Assembly: GCA_911728435.2 (NCBI GenBank) | Contig: OU452198.1 | Location: forward strand, 2,170,001 to 2,234,000 | From: Apoderus coryli | Taxonomy: Eukaryota; Arthropoda; Insecta; Coleoptera; Attelabidae | DNA: 64,000 bases | Reading direction: 5' to 3' | In this document: positions 23,401-34,029 of the stretch, in pieces | Numbering within the stretch: position 1 is the stretch's first letter | Layout of the letters: the number at the start of each line of letters is the position of its first letter | Notes under the pieces: generated by a model | Seen by the model: the letters and a program-made list of their open reading frames with translations, nothing else | What the model was told of the DNA's origin: nothing | The model's database searches: none | Translations under genes and position numbers: made by a program

Positions 23401-26400
23401 TTATTGTTGGTGTGGACCTTATTGCCATCGGTACAATTTCAAGCTGTATCGAGGCAAGCGCGTGGTGGTAGGGATATATCATAGTGCCTCGGTTTTGTAC
23501 TTCCCCTGTCGGCCGGGCTGATCTCAGATCTGACTACTTAACGCTAAAGTTGCTATAGCTTGTCTTCGGGCAGTGTTGTTTTGTTATTGTTGTTTGAAGG
23601 TACCTATTTATACATACTGGAAGATCTTTTGAACAGTTGGGATTTGGAGCAATTAATACCTGTGTTTAATGGTAAGTTAGTAAGTTATCTTACGTTGAAA
23701 GTGAATGCGTAGGTATATAATTAGAATTTGTTGCATGTGCTCGTTTTGTAATTGCATAAATTTTGATAAAGATGACTGCCTAAATTACCTAAGTCTAGAT
23801 AGTATGTATTAATTATCAATTAATTATTATTTTATCAAACTATAATTTCTCGATTAATTTGATTGCAAAACGCCAAGAGTAAAAAATTTCTAAATTTAGT
23901 GGATAAAACGGAAATATGTACATTTTCAGAAAATTGCATTTCATTGAATAATATAAACGATTTATCTACCGAAATGATAGCTGAATTAGTACCTAAAATA
24001 GGAACTACAAAAAAAAACATCGGAAATGATGGCAAACTTGTAATATTTTCATTCATCGGGTATGCAATACATTGATAATAATTACGGAAAAATATTTCAG
24101 ACGCCTGGAGATATAGAAGAAAAAATACAATCACAAATAAACAAAGCATTGAAGAGAAAAATACATCTGCATGTACTCGTACAACCGTATCTTCTAGTAC
24201 AAGGACCAATAAACAAAATTGAAAATAGTTATATCGTAATTGACAAGTTACATTTTCATACGACATCAGTTTTAAAAGGCTTAGATATATTGTTCAAGTG
24301 TTTCTTTGCATTAAACATTAAGTATCCAGTACAATCCGAACATATCTGGATTCTTATTCAGCAAATAATTTTTGAAATACCTGCTCCAGATTATATAAAT
24401 ACTTCTATGATAGCAGATTTGCTCAATATTTTAAAATAATTATTTATTTGGGTAATACGAAACAGTATACGTTTTAGAGCAAGCTTTGTGTGCATAATAA
24501 TATACTTTTACGGGCATGTTTTTTTGATCTTTGGACGATAATAGGTGCCTATTCTATGAAACTATATAATCTAAAAATATCATACGATTCATATTCAATA
24601 TAGTAAACAAAAAATTAATTTTTGAAAGTTAAGAAAACTTACTCTAAAACATATATTTTGACAAGTATAAAATATCTACAAAAATATATTCTTGGCCAAC
24701 TAGTAATAACAAATTCACAAATAAATATCATCGTTTATTAAAAAATCGAAGGATTCCGATATTTTTTTTAAAAACATTTAATAGTTAAGGTAGTTAAGTT
24801 AAGTTTAATAGAATTTTTATATTTTTTAAAATATACGTATATATTCCTATATTTATGTGTAGTTGTTTTATGTTTCTGGCGAAATATAGTTTTTAACAAG
24901 AATTTGCTTTTGTTTTTGAGAACTTACTACTTTGCACATTTTATTGACTGCATAAAATTTACAGCATTTTTTAATTTTGCGCCACGAGCTTTGATAGAGA
25001 ACTTAGTCACGAAAAGGCAGAAAAAGTACATAGGTGATCTCTCGTGAGCTATCATACACAGTACAGGATGATCCAAGTAAAGCGCTCATCCGCCCATAAT
25101 TCCGTAAAAATTAAATATTTCTTATCTGAAAGAAAGCGATTTTTAGCATAGTTTTCGAATGTTGACCATCAAATACAAAATCTATAGACGTAATCTCACG
25201 TTTTCAGATTTCACATTCGGAAAATTTGGAAAAGTCGCTTTTAATCTGCTGAAAAATATTTAAATTGAAATGAATTATAGGGGGCAGATCGCTTTCCCTG
25301 GACCACCCTGTACATAATTCGTTGAATCAATGGAGACATATTAATTCTACAAATAAATAACATAATACTGCTTTAATCAAATCAACTTCGCAATAGATAT
25401 AATTATTATTGACTCAATAATAATACACTACAAGATATAATTAAATTAAGAAAAGTTAGAAATGGTACCAAACAGCTTAAAGCTTGCATTGAAAGAATGT
25501 AATTTCCAAGTAATAAAAAGTACCCTTGTAACCAATGAAACGCTATTGTTGTATGGACATTCAATCTTATCGTTTGTAATAAAATCGAGATTCAATTTAA
25601 TTATATGTATGAATTACAATCAAGGAATCACTATAATTGAATTGTTCAATGGCATCTAATACTAAGTTTTATTAAAAAAAACAATGTTTTCCTATTATTT
25701 TCCAATAATAAGTGTTCGCTTGATTGAAATTTAACTATGTCCGAGAAATACTTAGTATAGCATATCATTGAATGAAATGGTGAATTTTTGAAAACACAAT
25801 AGTGTTTTTTCCGTGCAGTGTGGACAATCTGAAAACATGGTATAGTACCATAGACGGTGCCAATTTAGCTAAAATGTTAGCTGAACCGGATTAGTGCTAC
25901 AAAATTAGTACGTACGCCCATGACAGCATGCATAAAATCGATTAAACTAACCACATAAAGCTAGTGAAATAAAATAAAATAGAATAGCCGACCACCCAAC
26001 GGCATATATGGTAGAAAAAAATTGTATATAATATAAAGCAGCGGGCGTCGAAAGTAACGACGCCATGCGACAACGACTTACATTTCAACTCGTTCCACTT
26101 TAACTCCCCAGGGATCCGTGGCGACATCTAGTGAGGCCTGCATGGCGTGCGAAATGGCCTCCCTGTCCGAAAGGATTTCAGCGAGATTCCGCGTCCCGAG
26201 AATATTTCTCAATGTTGTCATGGCCAGAAGACGGGTTGAGTTGCTGGATTTGAACAAAAAATATATAATATACACTTAGGGGATGAAAAATTAGGGTAAA
26301 AGGGATAGAACTGTTTATATCGGAAAATTAATTATAAATTTTTCGGAGTGGTTTGCGTATGAGGGATGCTCAATAAATATTTGCTATCGAAACGTTGATC

Positions 26401-29400
26401 TACACTGAAAAAAAATTCTAATAATGAACCCTAATAAATAATTATTTGCCTTTTATTTGTTTAACTCAAACAAAATTTATTTGACTCAAATAAACAGTGT
26501 TGGTCCGGAATAAATAGAGTTATTTGATTTTTAAAACATATTTATTTAGCCTGGGGTGCTTTGGCAGAAATAAATACTTATTTAATTTAAATAACAGATT
26601 AAAGTTAATTCCTGGTTATTTGAAACAAGTCCACCGTTATTTGAATCAAATAAATAACAATAAAATGAGTCGACGCGCATGGCTGTTGGGGATTCAATGA
26701 TATGTGTAAATGATCTTGAAATTCAGATTATATTTAGCAGTATTTAATACAAAGATGGCGGCTTGTTTATATTTAGGGACCAACAAGAAAGTCACCCAAT
26801 GAAATATTTATTCAGTTCAAACAAATATTTGTTCGAAACATATTCACGGGCGTTCATGTCAAACGCGAAATCAACTAAATAAACATTTTTTTATATTGAA
26901 TATATGATTTGTTCTATCCAAATAAATAATATGATCCGGCTAAATCTGGTAGTTTGCTTCCAATAAATACTTGGTTTGTTACAAAGAAATACTTATTTCT
27001 TCAAACATTCTTTTTCTAGATATTAATTTGCAAATATTGTTATTAATAAAACCAGAAACTGTTTGGATCAATTGTTTACGTAATATTTTTGGGGATTGTT
27101 TCATTTTGAACAGATCTGATTTAAGATAGATTATACATTATTTAGTTGTAGCCAAAATTGTTTGGGTAATAAGTTCGTTCTTTATAAAAATCCATACAAA
27201 AATCTTAAATCAGATCAGAAGCAAAATATCAGATTTTTCGGAACAAATTATTTGTTTGGATAGAACAAATCATATATTCAATATAAAAAATGTTTATTCA
27301 GAATAAACAAATATTTATTTATACCAAGTAGCAGCACCTTTGGGCCAAGTACATGGAATCTTTCTTCTAAATAACTCTAGTTAGTTCAAGCAAACAAATA
27401 TATCCTTACATTTTCGGGCCTTGTTAACAAGTAAGTATAAGTACTAAGTCAAATAGATATTTATTTAAATCAAATAAATACTACTTGGGTATTTCAAATA
27501 AACCATATATTTGTCTCCAGTACATGGGTTGTTTGTCGCATACTGAAGAAACATTTGTTTGATCCAAACAAATCTTTTTTTCAGTGTAGTAATTTATTTT
27601 TTATGTGTATGACACTATGGCAATAAAAAAACTGGAGCCTTACCTGTAATTCGTAACTTTTACAACAGCATTTAAAGGATCTTGAATCCGATAGTATACT
27701 ACGGCGTCTACTGTCACTGTTACTGAGTCTTTAGTCAGTGCCTAAAAAAATATAAAAAGTATATCTATCATCGAAATAGGATTGCCGCGAAACCAGATGA
27801 CCTGGTATCTCGTCTCGTCTCAAAAAGTCGAGATTAGTTATCTCCGAGTTGATATATGCATGGTCGCAAATAGGGCATTGCCCCCGACCCCTGGGTTCTT
27901 TGAAGTGACTTAAATTACAACCAAATCAAAGAATTTGCTCTTTAAAAAATATAAAACATATTGTCAATACAAATTCAAAGTCAAGAACTTAAAACCTTAA
28001 AATATAAACATCTGGGCCGAAGCCGGAAGGCCTGCCAAGCTTCATAGTCGATCTTAGCCATATCTTAAATCGCCTTAATGTGCTGCAAGACCGCTCAACG
28101 ATACATGTTGTGTCTCGAAGAGTTAATCCAATTTTGATGCTTCCGTTACCTCCTCTTAAGAAAATTCCTAGCGGCGCCCATGGATATCTGTTAGAACTAG
28201 TGCAAAGCAATATTTTATCCGATGACAGCTATTCTACTCTACCATTGGTAATAATTATTGGTTTTAATATAACTTTAGATATGCGAGAAACACTAATGCT
28301 AGAGTTGGATCAGAAAACTTAACGCTCTGAAGTTGATGAAGTTGTAATAAACGCTTTTAAACTAGGTCGGAATCTAATGTAAAAACATTATTATAAAATC
28401 AATTGGGGTTATTGTGATTCGTTAATGATTAATCCACGTCATATGCTCAAAACGTTCTCAATGACTGAATAGAGGGGAGTCATAAAAAGTCGTATTTTAA
28501 ATTTGAAGAGATAGCTATATACAGGGTTTCAAAAGGAGGCGGCAATATAAGGGGTTGATTTCTCAGGTCATTTTATTAATCAAACTTCCCATAAACATAT
28601 AATATGTCCGGTTTATATGAACTTTTTTAACATTTTAACGGGCACATTACTCTGTTGAAAATAAAAATGTAAAAAACGAAAACAAAATTTTAACTTTGAC
28701 ACCCTGTATATGGGTTATTCCTAAATTAGTCCATTTGAAAAAATTACCTCCTGTGGAGGTACATCAAACGACACTGTCCTGAGATCCACTTTGCAATAGC
28801 TGTCAACGCATGGTAGTATGAAAAATATCCCCGGTCCTCGGGCACCTCCCGTCCTCAACCGTCCTAATCTGAAAATAACCGCCCTCTCATATTCCTGCAC
28901 AACCTGAAAATATTCAAAACAAACATTGTTATTTTATACACTGTCACGCATAAATTCGATCAAATTTTGAAGGAAAAATAACGTTAACAGAAAAATATAC
29001 AGGGTAGCTCGTGTAGTATAGTGATTCCCAAAATGGTCTACGGGAAACTCGGGAGACGGGGATCTATCTACCTTGGCGTGGAAAAAATGGGAGTTCACAA
29101 AATGTATCTAGTTTCGATAGTAAAGAACTAAAAATTGGTTTGTCTTTACCTATCAATGTAGTCAGATAATAATCTCAAGAAATTGATTTGGGTACTCCTC
29201 AGGGGAGTATACTTGGACCGCTGCTTTTCCTACTGTACATTAACGACCTTCCCACGAGCATTTCACATGGTACCGTGTATATGTACGCTGATGATACCAC
29301 CATTCTAATATACGATAAAGATCCTGAGCTCGTAGAATATAAAATCAACGTAACTCTAGAGGAATTTCAGTCGTGGTGTCATTAAAATAGACTGATGAGC

Positions 29401-30757
29401 AATTATAGCAAGACTGTTGCTTTTCATTTTAATAAATATAAAAATCCACTGCCTCTCAATTTTGTTTTACCTTGGGCAGAGTCTGCTAAGTTGTTGGGTG
29501 TGTATGTTGATCCGGGGTTGAATTGGATTGGTCATGTTGACAATCTATGTAGCAGACTTTCTAGAAGTCTATACCTGCTGCTTTCTCTAAAAACATATAT
29601 GGACAAGCATTCCCTCATTTCTGTATATTATGCTCTTATATATTCGTCTATATTTTCAGTTTTCATTAATTTATGCTCAATGGTTTTTGTCTTTTGTATT
29701 TTGACGTGTCTATGTACAGAATCTATGTACTTTTGAAAGACTAATAAAGATATTATTATTATAATTAATAAACAAATCAAAAAAATTAATGAAGCAAAAA
29801 AACAAAAAAAAATTCTGTTATTGTTGTCAGGCTCTATTTCGGTCAATAATGGTTGACTTTCATAAAAGCATTTTGAAGCTTTAAGCCAACGTCAATACCA
29901 TGCATGATAGATTAATTTGGGACACAGTGTATACATACAACTTTTGTTGTTTGTTTTCTTCTAAAGTATGTAAACTAAACTGTTTTTTCTGAATAATTGT
30001 TAATCGTGTAGGTATGTGGGATCTTTATTAAATATAGAATAATATTTACACATATGTGTGTTCATACGAAAGGAAAATGTTAATTATAGAACGGTTAAAT
30101 AATTAAAAGCTGTTGAAAACGTGTTTATTCCTACAAATAATTATACATCTGAGTCGTCTAGATACAAGGGAGGAGGATGAAGTTTCTCTAACAAAAAAAA
30201 CTAACAGTTTCAGCCTTGAACATGGTTTTAACAAAACCAGCAACGTTTGTAATAATAATAATAATGCTTTGCCTACTTAACTATCCTGTATTAACAACTA
30301 AATAACTTCTATATTCAAAAAATTTTTCCCCCTAATGTTAACCACTGAAGATGAGAATATTATGTCTCGAAACATGTATGGTTTATTAGTTTATTGACAC
30401 AATTTTTAATAAAATAAAGAGATTTATTTGTGGAGAAGACGAAGTTTGATTTATCATTAAATGATAAACTCCACGTACAATGGACGATTTCTATAATATA
30501 ACTAATAATTATTAGCTCTCCATATCATATATGTAATATATGTATATATGGAGACTATTAGTTTCATGAAAAAAAAATTTTTTTTAATTTCACCGGAAAT
30601 ACTTGTTTAAATATAGTGAAGTTAGTAACGCTTTTATAGTTAGGGTTCATATCTACCTTAAAGCACCAAAATAAAGAAAATGGCATCGTTATAATCAATA
30701 GTATAATGGAGCCTAAAGTAGCTGCAAATTCTACGCAACCCATTATGTGTGGTCTTT
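20371..30757 (-). CDS. stomatin / MEC-2-like membrane protein (gene span, six exons found)
   Basis: Exons in transcript order: 30757-30657, 28903-28748, 27741-27644, 26243-26082, 20909-20744, 20499-20371. All junctions are GT-AG and all phases join (0, 0, 2, 2, 0 after the first), giving about 270 residues to the stop. The first of these begins in mid-codon, so an upstream exon is missing (a candidate lies at 33546). The protein has a hydrophobic hairpin ([20 protein letters not shown]), then a Band-7/SPFH domain ([16 protein letters not shown] to RVEI). A helical Ala/Glu-rich region ([20 protein letters not shown]) and the [20 protein letters not shown] oligomerisation end follow. Family members sit on the inner leaflet, bind cholesterol and modulate ion channels. 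The long introns, especially 20910-26081, are packed with mobile elements. Confidence 0.9.
20744..20909 (-). CDS. stomatin-like gene, exon with the helical C-terminal region
   Basis: Acceptor TACTCAG, donor GTAAGA. It encodes [20 protein letters not shown], then the [20 protein letters not shown] block and [12 protein letters not shown]. This is the most conserved stretch of the family. Phase 2 in, phase 0 out. Confidence 0.93.
21240..21690 (-). pseudogene. non-LTR RT 3' fragment with internal deletion
   Basis: [17 protein letters not shown] at about 21670 jumps directly to [19 protein letters not shown] and the C-terminal tail [20 protein letters not shown] at 21500-21240. The catalytic palm between them is missing. 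It lies in a stomatin intron on the same strand. Confidence 0.7.
21695..22060 (-). pseudogene. mariner/Tc-like transposase fragment
   Basis: Reading leftward in changing frames: [20 protein letters not shown], then [17 protein letters not shown], then [13 protein letters not shown] (first catalytic D) and [14 protein letters not shown]. The order is that of an internal mariner-like transposase segment. Several frameshifts are present. It abuts the RT piece at 21690 without a gap, so one element was cut by the other or both were fused by deletion. Confidence 0.65.
22330..22770 (-). pseudogene. non-LTR RT N-terminal fragment
   Basis: The frame from 22613 gives [31 protein letters not shown] and [19 protein letters not shown] domain 0-1 of a CR1/jockey-like element. 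Upstream, decayed [12 protein letters not shown] sequence extends it to about 22700. Probably the 5' part of the same insertion as 21240-21690. Confidence 0.65.
22771..23590. other. AT-rich intronic stretch
   Basis: No gene. A terminus TATACCGGGTGTCCTACCGGG lies at 22890-22910, with no partner found. Confidence 0.35.
23600..24439 (+). pseudogene. SAM-like-domain family gene fragment, unknown function
   Basis: A first piece ends GAAGATCTTTTG...TTTAATG at 23671 with donor GTAAGT and codes [17 protein letters not shown]. The next piece starts after CATTTTCAG at 23930 and continues in phase as [20 protein letters not shown] then VPKIG. Together they look like a sterile-alpha-motif fold. A frame break near 24065 leads to a second frame up to TAA 24437-24439, containing [20 protein letters not shown] and [20 protein letters not shown]. 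This two-part arrangement resembles a multi-copy insect/fish family (SAMD3-like uncharacterised proteins), from memory. The long middle of such proteins is missing. It lies antisense within a stomatin intron. Confidence 0.45.
24440..25060. other. AT-rich intronic stretch
   Basis: No coding or repeat structure recognised. Confidence 0.4.
25061..25313. mobile_element. 253-bp MITE
   Basis: Left end GTACAGGATGATCCAAGTAA (25061) pairs with the right end, whose reverse complement is GTACAGGGTGGTCCAGGGAA (to 25313). The termini are of the common TACAGGGTG type. No ORF. Confidence 0.75.
25314..26081. other. intronic stretch, no gene recognised
   Basis: The 65-codon frame at 25462-25659 (+) has no known similarity or splice context. 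Confidence 0.35.
26082..26243 (-). CDS. stomatin-like gene, middle Band-7 exon
   Basis: Donor GTAAGT at 26081-26076. It encodes [20 protein letters not shown] and the [19 protein letters not shown] block, ending [11 protein letters not shown]. Both ends are phase 2 and join perfectly to their neighbours. Confidence 0.93.
26400..27589. mobile_element. 1.19-kb foldback element with CTACACTGAAAAAAA ends
   Basis: CTACACTGAAAAAAAATT at 26400 is repeated in reverse at 27574-27589 (TTTTTTTCAGTGTAG). Inside, 26880-26930 and 27245-27298 form a second long inverted repeat (TTATATTGAATATATGATTT in both). A third pair, CAGATCTGATTTAAGAT at 27112-27128 and its complement at about 27203-27219, is nested within it. 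The body is full of degenerate AAATAAATA/TTATTTGTTTG units. No ORF. It lies in a stomatin intron. Confidence 0.7.
27644..27741 (-). CDS. stomatin-like gene, Band-7 exon
   Basis: Encodes [20 protein letters not shown], then [12 protein letters not shown]. The first residue is A where most relatives have V. Donor GTAAGG. Confidence 0.92.
28516..28711. mobile_element. ~195-bp MITE
   Basis: TATATACAGGGTTTCAAAA at 28516 and the reverse-oriented TTTGACACCCTGTATATGGG at 28695-28713 make terminal repeats (shared core TATACAGGGTKTCAAA). No ORF. It sits 35 bases from the splice donor side of stomatin exon 28748-28903. Confidence 0.7.
28748..28903 (-). CDS. stomatin-like gene, first Band-7 exon
   Basis: Exactly 52 codons, phase 0 at both ends: [36 protein letters not shown], then [15 protein letters not shown]. 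Acceptor TTTTCAG. Donor GTAATT is weak but usable. Confidence 0.93.
29080..29760 (+). pseudogene. jockey/CR1-like RT fragment, 5'-truncated
   Basis: [20 protein letters not shown] (29186) and [14 protein letters not shown] (29275, YADD) are followed by one in-frame TAA at 29382-29384. Then come [20 protein letters not shown] and [20 protein letters not shown]. The C-terminal region is replaced by an unrelated hydrophobic frame. A TATTATTATT run at 29750-29760 is the likely 3' tail. Plus strand, opposite to the host gene. Confidence 0.75.
30345..30376 (+). ncRNA. hammerhead-like motif
   Basis: CTGAAGA, T, stem GAGA / TCTC with an eight-base loop, then GAAACATG. The core letters C-U-G-A-N-G-A and G-A-A-A are those of the hammerhead ribozyme. 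The same layout with a different stem occurs at 31131 and 42817. It lies about 0.9 kb upstream of the Penelope-like ORF, same strand. Such ribozymes are known in Penelope-like elements. Activity is not shown. Confidence 0.4.
30657..30757 (-). CDS. stomatin-like gene, membrane-hairpin exon
   Basis: Acceptor TTTGTTTCAG, donor GTAGAT. Encodes [10 protein letters not shown] followed by the membrane-inserting segment [20 protein letters not shown] and FK, which runs straight into VVQEYERAV of the next exon. A Met within this exon (codon at 30743) could serve as a start if no upstream exon is used. Confidence 0.85.
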
Positions 30758-31130
30758 CTGAAACAAAAAATTATATGTTCAAATTTTGTTTTGTTTTTAA
30801 CAAATAAAAATCAAATTATGGTTCAAAGTTGATCCTTACTCTGTATCGGAACAGAATATACGACAGATTTTAGGTAACCCCAGACACAAAAATAACAGGG
30901 ATTTCGGCCAGGCGATCATGGCGGCCAGGCGACTGGTCCACCCCTTCGGATCCAGTGGTCTCCGTAACTAGCGTCCAGCTATCGTCGAACGTTTGCACTG
31001 TCAAACGTCATGGAAGTACTTCCACATTTTATTTGTGACAATATGCATAATGGCAAAATAATTATTAAAACAAAGCAAACAAAACGGCACCTGCACAAAT
31101 TTCTTCATCCAAAAATCACTCTAAGTGGAA

Positions 31131-31162
31131 CATGTTTCGAAAGCAGTAGCTTTCATCATCAG
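31131..31162 (-). ncRNA. hammerhead-like motif near the Penelope-like element
   Basis: On the minus strand: CTGATGA, T, GAAAGC, TACT, GCTTTC, GAAACATG. The six-base stem II pairs perfectly. It is 94 bases upstream of the Penelope-like ORF but on the opposite strand, as expected if an inverted terminal repeat of the element lies here. Confidence 0.5.
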
Positions 31163-31255
31163 TCACAAGCTTTACCTAAGTAAATTGAAATGAGGAAGTT
31201 ACATTATATATCAATCTTCGGTTAATTGTGTCCTTAAGCAATAATTTCTCGAAAC

Positions 31256-33145
31256 ATGAATTGGCGGTATATATATCCAATGATTGATATAATTAAGGAT
31301 ACAGAATATATTATTCAGGACTTACCTCCGAGTTTTAACCAAAATGAAACGCGAGCAAAATGTACTAATATCATCACAAATTTCAAGAACTCTCTCAGGG
31401 TTAGGAGGAATAATGATATGTTTTCTAAATATTATGACTCCACCAGTAAATTCCTTAAAAATAATGATGACATCATAGTTGTCCGGTCAGACAAGGGAAA
31501 TTCCACAGTGATTATGAACAAGGATGACCATTGCCTTAAGATGTCTACTTTGGTTAATGATACTAATACGTACGTCCCTTTGGCTAAAGATATGACAACA
31601 AGCTATGAGAATAGGGTGAACAAATTGGTAAAGGGTTTGTATGAGAGTTGTTACAATAGTGAATCAACATATAAACAACTAGTAACAAAAAACTCTTTAC
31701 CCCCTAAAATATATGGCTTACCAAAAACACATAAAACCAATTGCCCACTTAGACCAATAGTTTCGTGTATACAGTCTCCATTGTACAAGATTTCGCAATT
31801 TATGAACAACATTCTGACTAACATTAGTGATAAATTTTACTTATTCAGTAAAAAATTCCTTTGAATTTGTTAGCATGATCAGATCCTGTCAAATTCCGGA
31901 GGATTATGTGTTGATATCCCTGGATGTAGATTCGCTTTTCACTAATATTTCTAAAGATATTGTATTGCGGACCATTATAAATATTGGACGGACATTAATG
32001 GGTTCACTGATATAGATAAAACTACATTTGAAAACATCATTGCTTTCATCTTTGACCACAGTTATTTTTCATTTGATAACAAATTCTATTCACAAACGTT
32101 TGGTAGTGCAATGGGTAACCCTTTGTCTCCCGTATTGGCGAATTTATGTATGCATGAACTTCTAAGTAGTGTGATTCCGAGCCTACCGTTCAGCTTACCT
32201 TTTCTATTTAATTATGTTGATGATATCATCACTTGTATTCCTAAACATCAAGAAACAATAACCTTACAACATTTCAATAGTTACAATAATAATCTACAAT
32301 TCACTTTCGAAATGGAAAAAAACAATTCGATCCCCTTCTTAGATACTTTAGTTATTAAAGACACTACTAACCTACTCATAACTGATTGGTACCGGAAGTC
32401 GACTTCATCGACCAAGATTCTTAACTTCAAATCTACCCACCCTTTGCATCAGAAGATAGCTGTTATTAAATCTTTCAAAAATAGAATTCTCAGGTTGTCC
32501 CACCCTAAATTTCATGAAAAGAATTTTAATGAAATTATAAAGATCGCGTCTGAAAATGGCTACCCAAAAAACATTGTTAATTTTATTTTACATAATAATC
32601 ATGACCGACATCCGGAAAACTTGTCGGATGCCAAACACAAGAAATACCTGAAAATCCCCCAAGTAAGTGGACTTAGCAATAAATTGGTCAAATGCTTACA
32701 GACCCCTAATTCTAATATCGTAACGTATTCAAAGAAAAAAGTACAGAATTTGTTCACAAGCTTGAAGGATAGGAACCCTAGACACAGAGTATTTCTGAAG
32801 TAGTGAAGTATACTACTTCAGAAATACTTACCGTGTAAGGATTGTGAAAAGATTTACATTGGTATGACAAAGAATAGATTACATCAAAGACTTAAACAAC
32901 ACGCTAATGATTGCCGCCCAGAAAAGCTAGACTCAAGTACAAAAACAGCCCTGTCAAACCACCACTTCGAAACAAATCACTGTTTCGACTTTGATAACAC
33001 AAGCATTTTGGACCGCGAGACTAATTATAAAAAGAGAGCATTATCAGAGATGCCCAACGTCAACAAATTTAAAGAAAAATCGGTCAATTTTAGAACTGAC
33101 ACAATGAACCTAAGCATCATTTACTCTGCTCTACTCACAAGTTAA
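31256..33145 (+). pseudogene. Penelope-like retroelement (RT plus GIY-YIG endonuclease)
   Basis: The first frame (31256-31864) has VVRSDKGNSTVIMNKDDHC and LPPKIYGLPKTHK...LRPIVS, the N-terminal landmarks of Penelope RTs. A frame change near 31835 follows, then VLISLDVDSLFTNI (the RT A box). Another change near 31985 follows, then GSAMGNPLSPVLANLCM (32106) and FNYVDDIITCIPKH (YVDD, about 32205). The thumb runs to tandem stops at 32801-32806. In the same frame the GIY-YIG nuclease follows: PCKDCEKIYIGMTKNRLHQR, then the E/N-containing tail to TAA 33143-33145. RT and GIY-YIG are kept, so the coding parts are nearly complete, but it has two frameshifts and two stops. It lies in the upstream part of the stomatin locus. 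Confidence 0.88.
32788..32828. repeat. perfect 17-bp palindrome interrupting the Penelope-like ORF
   Basis: AGTATTTCTGAAGTAGT (32788-32804), a 7-base spacer, then its exact reverse complement (32812-32828). It lies precisely between RT and GIY-YIG and introduces the two stops. The frame is preserved across it, so it looks like a templated inverted duplication that replaced the linker. Confidence 0.75.
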
Positions 33146-33461
33146 AATGTTAAAATTGAATACTATTAACAGATCAGGGAAGTTGTGTTGGGAAGAAGCA
33201 TTATGATTGCTTGCTTGCTGTTCATTTGAGTTTGTGAATGAATGGTAATATAAAATAATGTACACTGAAATTTGGCCTGACTGTATACAAGTATAATCCG
33301 AGATAGGATATATTTATGTTTTTTTAGTTGTAATTTTTTATAAGGCTACTTAAATTAACAACAACGACGATGTATATCATTAAGAATTTGATTTAAAATA
33401 ATTATTATTACAAGTTATTATGCAGTAGAAATGCATGTAAATTAACTCGACGAGCAGCTAC

Positions 33462-33546
33462 CTCTTTATAAACAGTACAGCAATACAGACTATTACTAAA
33501 ATCAATTGGATTTATATCTCTGACACCACCAGAAGGGCCGTGGGTC
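33462..33546 (-). CDS. candidate upstream exon of the stomatin-like gene
   Basis: After an acceptor (TTTTTTCAG) the minus strand reads THGPSGGVRDINPIDF then SNSLYCCTVYKE to a donor GTAGCT. The exit phase (0) does not fit the exon at 30757, which needs one base. An inner site, A then GTAATA after INPIDF, would fit. The assignment rests only on position and an open frame. Confidence 0.3.
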
Positions 33547-34029
33547 CTGAAAAAAGCGATTAAACTGGACCAAAGTAGACACAAACTAAATAAAATTGAT
33601 TGAATTTAAAATCAAATAGGTAGTATAGGCATATCAATATCCGCAAGCATGTTTTGATTGAAAATCATATTGACAAAAAATAAACTCAACTCAACATATA
33701 TTGTGTAATATATAAATATGTGAACGGATTTTTAGACAGATGATAAACTCCACATTTTCAATCATCATATGGTTTTGGCCGACTGTTTTGGTTGAAACGG
33801 TGGATTTTTTCCACCATCCGTTATTTAGTCTGACATTTCGATTTTCCAAACAACAGGCCATACATCATGGTATATTATACTTTTACTCTGCTTGGCATAT
33901 AACATATCTAATATTACCTTCATATTATACACCGAAAAAATATACAAGCTGTTTCTAAAAAAGGTTGTCGAAATTTGTGAGCGAATTGAGACGTCTAATC
34001 ATGATATGATGTGACCAGTAAAAAGAAAC

